From Caryophanales bacterium UBA1744 (GTDB lineage: Bacteria > Bacillota_I > Bacilli_A > RFN20 > CAG-826): a stretch of DNA of 12,897 nucleotides. Below the pieces are notes generated by a model, which saw only the letters and a program-made list of their open reading frames with translations, did no database searches and was not told where the DNA came from. This document shows, in pieces, positions 5,419 to 12,529 of the stretch. The stretch's first letter is position 1. Every line of letters begins with the position of its first letter. The stretch lies in NCBI GenBank assembly GCA_002314915.1, contig DCHU01000035.1, positions 1 to 12,897 of the forward strand, given 5' to 3'. The position numbers were made by a program, and so were the translations under genes.

Positions 5419-6480
5419 ATGAATAGAAATGATAAGAAGTCCAGAAGACCTGTAGAAAACAAGAACAAAGGCAAGATCGACCCCAACAAAACAAAGACGT
5501 TTGTCGTCCACCACGAGACCACATTGATTGATTATTTATGCGAGAAACTCCCTGGCCAGTCCAGAAGAAATGTTCAGCGCATTATCGCCAATCACCAGGT
5601 TGCAGTTGGCGGCTCACCTACATCTTTATTCACATTCCACCTCTATCCAGAAGATGAGGTTACTTTGTCATGGACAAGAATTCAGAAGAGGCAGAGAAAA
5701 GACCTCCCTATCATTTTCGAGAACAAAGACTTAATCGTTATAAATAAACCTTCCGGATTGCTTTCGGTTGCAAGTGATAGGGAAAAGGGAAGAACCGCTT
5801 ATCGATTGGTTCAGGAATACATCACACAAACCGACAGAGATGCAAGAATCTTCGTTGTCCATAGACTTGATGAAGACACATCTGGCGTTTTGATGTTCGC
5901 AAAGAATTATGCAACAAAAGAAATCCTTCAGAAGAATTGGCAGGATATCGTTAAAGACAGAGCCTATTACGCAATCGTTGAAGGTGAAGATATCAATGAA
6001 GAGGGACACCTTAAAGATTATTTGGCTATGAGTGATGTTACCCAATTGATGTATGTCACAAAAGACAGAAATCGCGGAAAACTTTGCATCACTAACTACA
6101 AGAAGATGGCATCCAAGAACGGCATGTCGCTTTTAGATGTCCATATCGATTCCGGCAGAAAAAACCAAATTCGTGTTCAGCTTGGAAACATTGGCCACCA
6201 CGTCATCGGCGATGATAAATACGGCGAACCAATTAACCCAATCAAGAGACTTGGTTTACACGCATACGAACTTGTGTTCACAGACCCATTAACCGGAAAG
6301 GTCTATGACTTCAAGGCTCCATTACCTGATGAGTTCAAAAAACTATTCTGGAAGACCCATCAGCAGATAAAAGACGAGAAATTGGCGGAGGAATTGAAGA
6401 AAAAACCTTCAAAACCTATCTCAAAACCTAAAAGGGAGGCTCAATGGCAGAAGCAATCCAAGAAACCAAGACGACGCTAA
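5419..6480 (+). CDS. RluA-family pseudouridine synthase
   Basis: This 353-residue enzyme has an S4-like RNA-binding domain (about 33-85) followed by the RluA catalytic domain (about 98-305). The signature HRLDEDTSG is at 148-156 with catalytic Asp151; NKPSGLL (109-115) and GRKNQIRVQL (246-255) are further family motifs. It converts uridines to pseudouridine, most often in 23S rRNA (family knowledge); the exact site (RluC- or RluD-like) cannot be assigned. The ends are unusual: a basic, polar N-terminus (1-27) and a Lys/Arg/Pro-rich tail (about 318-353) likely to contact RNA. The last 37 bp overlap the start of yfhO in another frame, so the tail is constrained by two genes. The ATG at 5419 is supported by the -10 box directly upstream. 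It is the first gene of a two-gene unit. Confidence 0.93.
   Translation: MNRNDKKSRRPVENKNKGKIDPNKTKTFVVHHETTLIDYLCEKLPGQSRRNVQRIIANHQVAVGGSPTSLFTFHLYPEDEVTLSWTRIQKRQRKDLPIIFENKDLIVINKPSGLLSVASDREKGRTAYRLVQEYITQTDRDARIFVVHRLDEDTSGVLMFAKNYATKEILQKNWQDIVKDRAYYAIVEGEDINEEGHLKDYLAMSDVTQLMYVTKDRNRGKLCITNYKKMASKNGMSLLDVHIDSGRKNQIRVQLGNIGHHVIGDDKYGEPINPIKRLGLHAYELVFTDPLTGKVYDFKAPLPDEFKKLFWKTHQQIKDEKLAEELKKKPSKPISKPKREAQWQKQSKKPRRR
6434..6439 (+). promoter_or_regulatory. Shine-Dalgarno sequence of yfhO
   Basis: GGGAGG lies 4 nt before the ATG at 6444, inside the 3' end of the rluA-family gene. It fixes the yfhO start and contrasts with the genes at transcript starts, which have no such site. Confidence 0.8.
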
Positions 6481-9400
6481 GCGAATATAAAAAGATCAAA
6501 ACGAAGTCTTCGGCCTACAAGTGGATTGAGGCTAGATTCCCGTTCCTTTTAAACATTAATTCGCTCTTCTACTTCGGACTGTTTATGTTCGTTGTCGCTT
6601 TCGCATGGTGTGGTTATACATTCTTCTTCAATGGCGGTGCGGCAATCTATGGTTGGGACTATTCATCCCAATACGTTTCTATGTCATACACATTCTGGGA
6701 TAACTGGCATGAGCTATTCACGACAGGCCATTTCCCTATGTATAGCACAAACACATACCTTGGAACCGACAATATTGGCTCTAACTCATATTACGGTTTA
6801 TTTGATCCGTTCCTACTTTGGACATTCATATTCCCAAGAAACTGGATGCCACAGTTATTCGTCATCGCTTCAATGGCCAAAGGCGTATTCAGCGCTTTCG
6901 CTTTGCGCGCATACCTGAGATACATGGGCGTAAGTGAAAGGACATCTAGAGTCGGCGCGGCGGCGTTTGCTTTCTGTGGATACATCAACTTCATGGTTGG
7001 ATTCCCTTCCTTCATGTCTATGGCATGCACAGTACCACTCATAATGCTTGGCGTTGAAAAGGTCATCAAGGAACAAAAACCAGCTTGCTTGGTATTATCC
7101 ATATTCCTCCTTGGAATCATTTCATTCTTCTTCCTCATCGTCTTATGCGTATGGGGTGTAATCTACGCTATCTGGCGTTACTTCTGCACCATCAAGACAA
7201 GGGGGGTTGGACAGAATTTCGCAGTTATCGGAATGGGTGTTGCATCATTCGCCGCAGGTATATTGATGTCCGCTCCAATCTTGCTCCCTGGCTTAAGAGA
7301 AACCCTGTTATCCGGAAGAACCGCTTCAGGCGGCATTGCATACCTGAACGTCCTTTTAGACTCCATAAAATCATTTGATATCAAGTTATTCTTCAAATAC
7401 ATGTTTATGGCAGTTGGAGGCAATACAGGAAGAGAATTGCAGGGTTTATTTGGCTTTTTCTATCCAACTTGCAACTATTTATGGCTCCCAATCGCTAAAG
7501 GAACGTCCAATGGTGGCACCTATACATACGACTCTTGGACAGCGTCTTTGTTCTGCTATACGCCTATCACAATTCTCTTCTTCTGCTCATTAATCAGAAG
7601 CTGCAGAAAGAAGCAGTGGACACATCTTGTCGCATTCGCGTTATGCACCTATTTGCTCCTCACAAACTTCGCTTATTACTTCTTCTATTGTTTCTCAGGA
7701 GACGGATATGGAAGATGGTATATCGTTCTTGTTCCTGTGATTATTCTTTATGCCGCAAGGGAACTCGATGACATCAAAGATACGCCAAGATGGGAATTGC
7801 CTGTCGGTTCTTTGATCACGCTTGCCCTTACTTTTGTCACCTGGATTCTCGCGGTCAAACTTCTCAAGAACAAAACAATCTCAACCCTTCCTGTTGATGG
7901 ATACACCAAGAATGAGTATTTCATTCCAGCTGAAGTGGATTGGGACGGAATAAAGAGAACGCTTCTTTGGTTGGTCTATTATCAGATGGCCTTGGTGGTT
8001 GTTGAGTCAATCGTCATCATCTTCCTCAGCAAGAAGGAATTCCTGCATCAGATTCTTTTCGGATTCATCGCGGTTGAGACTGCGGTGTCTGGAAACCTCT
8101 CTTTCATTTATGGTTACTCTAACCCAGTTAAATGGTTTGACGGTGGTGCGCCATACGTTAAGTTAACAACCAAGACGTTCAATGAACTTGAAAAGCAAGA
8201 AGGCGGATATTACAGGATGTATTCCGACTCTGACTTCGAGTCCAATATGGGTATGGCTTTAGGCTACAACAACGCCTCAACATTCCACTCATTATTCAAC
8301 TATGATGTTGCTGATTTAACGAGATATAGCTACATGACAAACAACGAATACATCAGATCGGGAGTATATGGTCAGGATGTCATCGGAAAGTCATGGTCTG
8401 GCTATTACAGCAACAAGAGATTCGGGTTTGATTACGCGATGGGATATCAGTACTACGCAATCGAGAATGAAGGATACTATCATTACAACGACTACAGACC
8501 AAATGTTCCATTCGGATCGGAGATCGTTTATCAGAATGACACATGGACCATCTATAAGAGCCCATATGCTTCAGCAACGCCTCTAGGACACGGAGTAGAC
8601 AAGATTTACAAAGAAAATCTCGTCGAGGAAAGCACCACGAGAAACGAAAGCGACTGGTTCCACAACTACGGTTCTGGTGGCTCAGCGTCTAGAGAACTCT
8701 TGAGAAACGAGCAGACATACATCGATGGCGCAATCTTTGAGGACGATGAAATCGATAATGTCGTCGACGAGCTCAAAGCCAACAGCACCGCTCCTGATGC
8801 TGGTCTTATATCTGAAGCCCCTTCTGCGGCGTTATCCAACTCGGGATTAACCCAGATTATTGCAAATAAGAAATATGTTGAGACTGTTCACTCAGACGGC
8901 AAATACTATGGATTCTTCATGCATTTAAGCGATGAGGAATCATATTCTCCAACGGCATTCTTATCAGACCCTGCTATGACTGATAGTTCGAAGATTTCTT
9001 CCTCAAAGCTTATCAGCGCAGTCGATGATTCATATGACTGGACGAACAGCGTTTTGAGAAGCTATGGCAAGATGGTCTTCTATCCAAGCGCAGGATACGG
9101 AAAGTACTTCAACGGTTCTAAAGACGGAACATATTTCGTCTTAGACTTCACCGGTGCATCATATCTCAATAATGAGGATTATGGTCTTTGTGAAGCTCCT
9201 AGAATCTACTTTGTAGGTGATAGGTATGATGATCCAGCAAACCCTGATACAGTCACCGAGAGCGATGTCATCTTGGCATATGAATACAAATCGGTCCGCA
9301 ACTGGAAAAACGAGCATGTCAACTCAAATGGCGGTGTCTTCGGTTTCTATCCAGAAGGACGTGTCAAATATATCGTTTGCTGCTTCAAGGGCGACGGAAC

Positions 9401-9833
9401 AACAAGGCTTGGCAAGTTCAATATCTACGCTCAAACCAGGGCGTATTTAGAGGAATCTATCGCCAAATACTCAACGGATGAGTACAACTTGACCGATGTC
9501 ACATATAAGACTGATAAGTTCACATTCAAATCCAATTTCTCTGACGCAAAGGTCGTGACAACCTCAATCGGATATGATGCTGGATGGAAACTTGTGGCAA
9601 CAAATGTTGCAACCGGAACAACATCAACTCCAAACGTCTATCGCGCTAATGGAGGTGTCGTCTCATTCGTCGCTAAGGCTGGCGAGTATGAATACACCCT
9701 CAAATACACAACCCCATACCTCAAAGAGGGAATGTTGTTGTTCGGAGCTGGGCTCGGAATGCTTCTTGCATATGAAGGCACATTCATCGGCATCAAACAT
9801 TACAACAAAAGAAAAAAGAGACTAGCGGACTAA
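6444..9833 (+). CDS. yfhO: YfhO-type polytopic membrane protein, probable GT-C glycosyltransferase
   Basis: This 1129-residue protein begins with a basic cytoplasmic stretch (1-38), then has about 13 hydrophobic segments between 39 and 554, a very long hydrophilic region (about 555-1090) and a last membrane helix (about 1095-1117) with the basic tail KRKKR. The N-terminal half matches the YfhO family: an extracellular loop after helix 1 with YGWDYSSQYVSM (69-80), where Asp72 sits where GT-C enzymes keep a catalytic acid, then NTYLGTDNIGSNSYYGLFDPF (split across 103-123) and FCGYINFMVGFPSF (177-190). In Bacillus subtilis, YfhO takes part in lipoteichoic acid glycosylation using a lipid-linked sugar; the same role here is inference. 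The outer domain is large, rich in Tyr, Asn and Ser; the whole protein is longer than B. subtilis YfhO (about 860). No CsbB- or GtcA-like partner is in the window. It overlaps the preceding gene by 37 bp and is translated from its own GGGAGG. Confidence 0.85.
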   Translation: MAEAIQETKTTLSEYKKIKTKSSAYKWIEARFPFLLNINSLFYFGLFMFVVAFAWCGYTFFFNGGAAIYGWDYSSQYVSMSYTFWDNWHELFTTGHFPMYSTNTYLGTDNIGSNSYYGLFDPFLLWTFIFPRNWMPQLFVIASMAKGVFSAFALRAYLRYMGVSERTSRVGAAAFAFCGYINFMVGFPSFMSMACTVPLIMLGVEKVIKEQKPACLVLSIFLLGIISFFFLIVLCVWGVIYAIWRYFCTIKTRGVGQNFAVIGMGVASFAAGILMSAPILLPGLRETLLSGRTASGGIAYLNVLLDSIKSFDIKLFFKYMFMAVGGNTGRELQGLFGFFYPTCNYLWLPIAKGTSNGGTYTYDSWTASLFCYTPITILFFCSLIRSCRKKQWTHLVAFALCTYLLLTNFAYYFFYCFSGDGYGRWYIVLVPVIILYAARELDDIKDTPRWELPVGSLITLALTFVTWILAVKLLKNKTISTLPVDGYTKNEYFIPAEVDWDGIKRTLLWLVYYQMALVVVESIVIIFLSKKEFLHQILFGFIAVETAVSGNLSFIYGYSNPVKWFDGGAPYVKLTTKTFNELEKQEGGYYRMYSDSDFESNMGMALGYNNASTFHSLFNYDVADLTRYSYMTNNEYIRSGVYGQDVIGKSWSGYYSNKRFGFDYAMGYQYYAIENEGYYHYNDYRPNVPFGSEIVYQNDTWTIYKSPYASATPLGHGVDKIYKENLVEESTTRNESDWFHNYGSGGSASRELLRNEQTYIDGAIFEDDEIDNVVDELKANSTAPDAGLISEAPSAALSNSGLTQIIANKKYVETVHSDGKYYGFFMHLSDEESYSPTAFLSDPAMTDSSKISSSKLISAVDDSYDWTNSVLRSYGKMVFYPSAGYGKYFNGSKDGTYFVLDFTGASYLNNEDYGLCEAPRIYFVGDRYDDPANPDTVTESDVILAYEYKSVRNWKNEHVNSNGGVFGFYPEGRVKYIVCCFKGDGTTRLGKFNIYAQTRAYLEESIAKYSTDEYNLTDVTYKTDKFTFKSNFSDAKVVTTSIGYDAGWKLVATNVATGTTSTPNVYRANGGVVSFVAKAGEYEYTLKYTTPYLKEGMLLFGAGLGMLLAYEGTFIGIKHYNKRKKRLAD

Positions 9834-9839
9834 TCTCTT
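9812..9839 (-). terminator. Terminator of the tmk-holB-ricT-rsmI operon, inside yfhO 3' end
   Basis: Read on the minus strand, AAGAGA (9839-9834) pairs with TCTCTT (9821-9816), and inside it TAG pairs with CTA (9832-9830 with 9825-9823) after one mismatch, closing a 4-nt loop. TTTTTTCTTTT follows, encoded within the last yfhO codons. On the plus strand the hairpin is followed only by CTTTATTACTT, so it may stop yfhO weakly. Confidence 0.8.
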
Positions 9840-9844
9840 CTTTA

Positions 9845-10696
9845 TTACTTAATACTTAGATAAAGGTCGTAGACTCTATTCTTGGCTACGCCTTTTTCTT
9901 TTACGATTTTGGCGATAGCTTCTTTGGACCTCATGTCCTTCGTGTATCCCTTCAATAACTCGATGATTTCCTCATCTGTTATTTCTTTGCTTGTTTCAGG
10001 GGCCTTATCTACGATAATGACCATTTCTCCTTTGAGAGTTTCTGGGTCAAGCTCGCATAAAGCGTTGAAATCGCCTCTTATGAACTCTTCAAAGGCTTTG
10101 GTGAGTTCTCTTCCGATACACGCGCGCCTAGAGCCTCCAAAGGCCTCTTTCATAGATTTGAGTGTAGCATCGATTCTATGAGGTGCTTCATAGAAGATCA
10201 TCGTGTCTTCTCTATCTTTTAGCTTAGCGAGTTCCTTCTCTCTTTCCGAAGGTTTGGATGGGAGAAATCCGTAGAAGTAGAAGTGGTTGGTTGGAAGTCC
10301 TGAACATACTAGAGCGCATAATGCGGCGTTGCTTCCGTTCACACAGGAGACTTTGATGCCTTCTTCAATGCATCTGGCAACGAGCCTTTCGCCTGGATCG
10401 GAGATGGCTGGATATCCAGCATCTGACATATAGGCGATCTTCTTGCCTTCTTTTAATAAAGAGATGATTTTCTGAGACGCTTCTTCCTCATTGTGCTCAT
10501 GGCACATGATGAAGGATTTCTTGATATTGAATTTAGAGAGGAGAGAACCTGAGTTTCTTGTGTCTTCTGCCGCGACGAAATCAACTCCATTGAGGACCTC
10601 GATTGCGCGTGGTGAAAACTCATCCAAGTTTCCGATTGGAGTGGAGATGAGATATAGAAGTGGGCTATTGCCTTTGAAATTGAGTTCTCTATCCAT
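9845..10696 (-). CDS. rsmI: 16S rRNA (cytidine1402-2'-O)-methyltransferase RsmI
   Basis: This 283-residue SAM-dependent enzyme methylates the 2'-O of C1402 in the decoding centre of 16S rRNA (family knowledge). It belongs to the tetrapyrrole methylase fold. Motifs are STPIGNL (18-24), AEDTR (43-47), SDAGYPAISDPG (91-102), a GSNAALCALVCSGLP segment (121-135, where many members have GPSA) and FYEAPHR (168-174). A short helical C-terminal domain (about 237-283) ends the protein. It is the last gene of a minus-strand operon: its ATG comes 2 nt after the ricT stop, with no good Shine-Dalgarno sequence (the nearest, AAGGGA, is about 15 nt away), so translation is probably coupled to ricT. Bacillus carries the same gene (yabC) in the same neighbourhood. 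The length is normal and no key motif is missing. Confidence 0.96.
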   Translation of the reverse strand: MDRELNFKGNSPLLYLISTPIGNLDEFSPRAIEVLNGVDFVAAEDTRNSGSLLSKFNIKKSFIMCHEHNEEEASQKIISLLKEGKKIAYMSDAGYPAISDPGERLVARCIEEGIKVSCVNGSNAALCALVCSGLPTNHFYFYGFLPSKPSEREKELAKLKDREDTMIFYEAPHRIDATLKSMKEAFGGSRRACIGRELTKAFEEFIRGDFNALCELDPETLKGEMVIIVDKAPETSKEITDEEIIELLKGYTKDMRSKEAIAKIVKEKGVAKNRVYDLYLSIK

Positions 10697-10698
10697 AA

Positions 10699-11544
10699 TT
10701 AGTTGCGTCTGTCCCTTGCCATTGGCTTGAAGCTCTTTTTCTCAATCTGCTTATATTCGTTGAGAGGGATGAACTTGAGGTTATCCTGGCTTACGAGTTT
10801 GACTGTTCTAGACAAGATGTTGTAGCCATCGACTTTGTATTCTTCGCCATCGATTTTGACGATTGTTCCGAACTTAGGGAAATCCTTCTTAGCTTCAGTG
10901 TACATATCGTCTTCGAAGAGCAAGCAGCAGATGAGTTTTCCGCAGTGGCCAGAGAGCTTAGGGATGTTGAGTGTTAACATCTGGTTCTTGGCTCTAGAGA
11001 TGGAGATTCCGTCGAACTGGTTGAGGAATGTCGCACAGCAAAGCGGGAGACCACAGATGCCGATGCCGCCGATCATCTTCGCCTTATCTCTTGCGGCGAT
11101 CTGATGTAATTCGATTCTGCATTTGAGTTGTGGAGCAAGGATCTTTAAAAGATCTCTGAAGTCTACTCTTCCCTCGCTTGTGTAGGTGATTGTGACCTTA
11201 GATCCATCAAGTGTGTAGAAAGCGTCGATGAGGTTCATTGCTAAACCGAGTTTCTCAACTTCTGTTCTTGTGATTTCAAGTGCTTCCTGCGCTTCTTTTA
11301 AACCAAGTTTATAAGCGGCCATATCATCTTTGTTTGGACGTCTGATAATTGGTTTTAATGCAAGATTTGAAGTGTATTTGGACATATCCTGCAATTCGGT
11401 GACGACTGTTCCGATCTCGTATCCTGCGATTGTTTCGACGACGACTAAATCACCGATTTTCAAGTCATCGATAGTGGTGGAGAAATAATAGGATTTTATA
11501 GTTCCGGCAAATCTGATGCCGATGAAGTATTGTTTTTCTTCCAT
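10699..11544 (-). CDS. ricT: RicT (YaaT), PSP1-domain protein of the Ric complex
   Basis: This 281-residue cytoplasmic protein has the PSP1 domain and the cysteine pattern of RicT: Cys164, Cys169-Cys170 in GIGICGLPLCC and Cys201, Cys206-Cys207 in GHCGKLICC, with the linking signature AKMIGG (155-160) and ISRAKNQML (182-190). In B. subtilis, RicT joins RicA and RicF in a [4Fe-4S]-containing complex that redirects RNase Y and affects the sporulation phosphorelay (established there). Neither ricA nor ricF lies in this window, so RicT may act alone or the partners may be elsewhere. The start is fixed by AAGGAAGG 7 nt upstream, inside the holB 3' end; 4 nt separate the two genes. The basic C-terminus (267-281) is typical of the family. 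Operon with holB and rsmI. Confidence 0.95.
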   Translation of the reverse strand: MEEKQYFIGIRFAGTIKSYYFSTTIDDLKIGDLVVVETIAGYEIGTVVTELQDMSKYTSNLALKPIIRRPNKDDMAAYKLGLKEAQEALEITRTEVEKLGLAMNLIDAFYTLDGSKVTITYTSEGRVDFRDLLKILAPQLKCRIELHQIAARDKAKMIGGIGICGLPLCCATFLNQFDGISISRAKNQMLTLNIPKLSGHCGKLICCLLFEDDMYTEAKKDFPKFGTIVKIDGEEYKVDGYNILSRTVKLVSQDNLKFIPLNEYKQIEKKSFKPMARDRRN

Positions 11545-11548
11545 GGGA

Positions 11549-12529
11549 CTACCTTCCTTTCGTTATGTAATTGGCCACATGCTCAAGAGCAAGGGCTGGG
11601 CTGATGTTTAAATCTAATTGGCTTCTCACCTTCATTATCTCAATGAGAGATTCCTCCTGATGAAGGAGTTTCTTGGCTAGAGGCTTTATGAGCGTTGCGT
11701 ATTGGGTGAGTTTAACCGGTTGGTTCTCCTTATACGCAACAACGTCTTTGAAGGCGAGGGCAAGCATATCCAAGAAGTACTTGGCCTCCGCTTTCTTTGA
11801 GATCTTCGAGATGATGTCTTTCTCAAATGAGAAGAGGGCAAACGATGAAGTCTCGTTAAATGATTCTAGAGCGATTTGGAATGATTCTTTAGCGTTGAGA
11901 TACTCATCGCTTTCCGCCTGCTCCTGGATGAGCGCGCCTGAGTTGACGAAGTATGCCAAGAGTTCGGCGTCTTCTTTTACGACCCCAAGTTCTTCAGCCT
12001 CGTCTAGTACCACCTGACGTGGTGCGAGGGTCATTCTTATCGTTTCGCATCTAGAGATGATTGTCGGCAAGATTCTCGCTTCATTCTGGGTTGTGAGTAT
12101 CGCGTATGTGTTCTTGCCTGGCTCCTCAAGGAACTTAAGGAGTGAGTTTATTGATTCGATGGTCATGTTCTCAACTAAGTGGATAACGTAGATGAGGATG
12201 CCTTTTTCCTCCAATGGAGTCTTGGAGAATCCGGCAACGACTTCCTGAACATCGTCTTTCTTAATGGACTCATTTGAGCCATCAAGCATGAAGAAGTCTG
12301 AATATGTTCCGTGCTCGATTCTTCTGCAAAATCTGCATTCTTCATCCGCTAAAGGGTTAGGATTTGCACATAAAATAGACTTTGCGAGGAATAATGCCGT
12401 CTCTTTTAGAGGGACACCTGACTCGCCGCTTAAGAGATACGCATGGTTGATGCGATCCATCTCGAGAGCGTTTGAGAACGTTCTCCAGAGTATCGGTTGT
12501 CTATTTTGCAGATAGTTCGAGAACTTCAT
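11549..12529 (-). CDS. holB: DNA polymerase III delta' subunit HolB
   Basis: This 326-residue protein is the delta' clamp-loader subunit, part of the complex that opens and loads the beta sliding clamp. It shows the AAA+ core: INHAYLLSGESGV (27-39) with a degenerate Walker A in which the P-loop lysine is replaced (Leu41), as expected for a non-ATPase delta', then SLLKFLEEPGKNTYAIL (129-145), TTQNEARILPTIISRC with the SRC motif at 159-161, which supplies an arginine finger to the neighbouring subunit. The zinc-binding cluster is reduced: Cys54, Cys65 and Cys68 remain, but the fourth cysteine expected at about 71 is Ile. The C-terminal collar region (about 180-326) is divergent. Its ATG overlaps the tmk stop by one base (TAATG), so it is translationally coupled to tmk. 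It ends with TAG 4 nt before ricT. Confidence 0.93.
   Translation of the reverse strand: MKFSNYLQNRQPILWRTFSNALEMDRINHAYLLSGESGVPLKETALFLAKSILCANPNPLADEECRFCRRIEHGTYSDFFMLDGSNESIKKDDVQEVVAGFSKTPLEEKGILIYVIHLVENMTIESINSLLKFLEEPGKNTYAILTTQNEARILPTIISRCETIRMTLAPRQVVLDEAEELGVVKEDAELLAYFVNSGALIQEQAESDEYLNAKESFQIALESFNETSSFALFSFEKDIISKISKKAEAKYFLDMLALAFKDVVAYKENQPVKLTQYATLIKPLAKKLLHQEESLIEIMKVRSQLDLNISPALALEHVANYITKGR
11552..11559 (-). promoter_or_regulatory. Shine-Dalgarno sequence of ricT
   Basis: AAGGAAGG on the minus strand lies 7 nt before the ricT ATG and overlaps the last sense codons of holB. It supports the start at 11544 and shows that canonical Shine-Dalgarno initiation is used inside operons here. 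Confidence 0.8.

Noticed and set aside
6791..7138. Minus-strand 115-codon open frame antisense to yfhO
   Set aside because: Lies wholly inside the well-supported membrane half of yfhO and shows no motif or start signal.
43..9833. Genetic code 4 (TGA = Trp)
   Set aside because: All genes read through in the standard code and Trp is encoded by TGG, including at conserved GH2 positions; lack of TGA stops alone is not enough.
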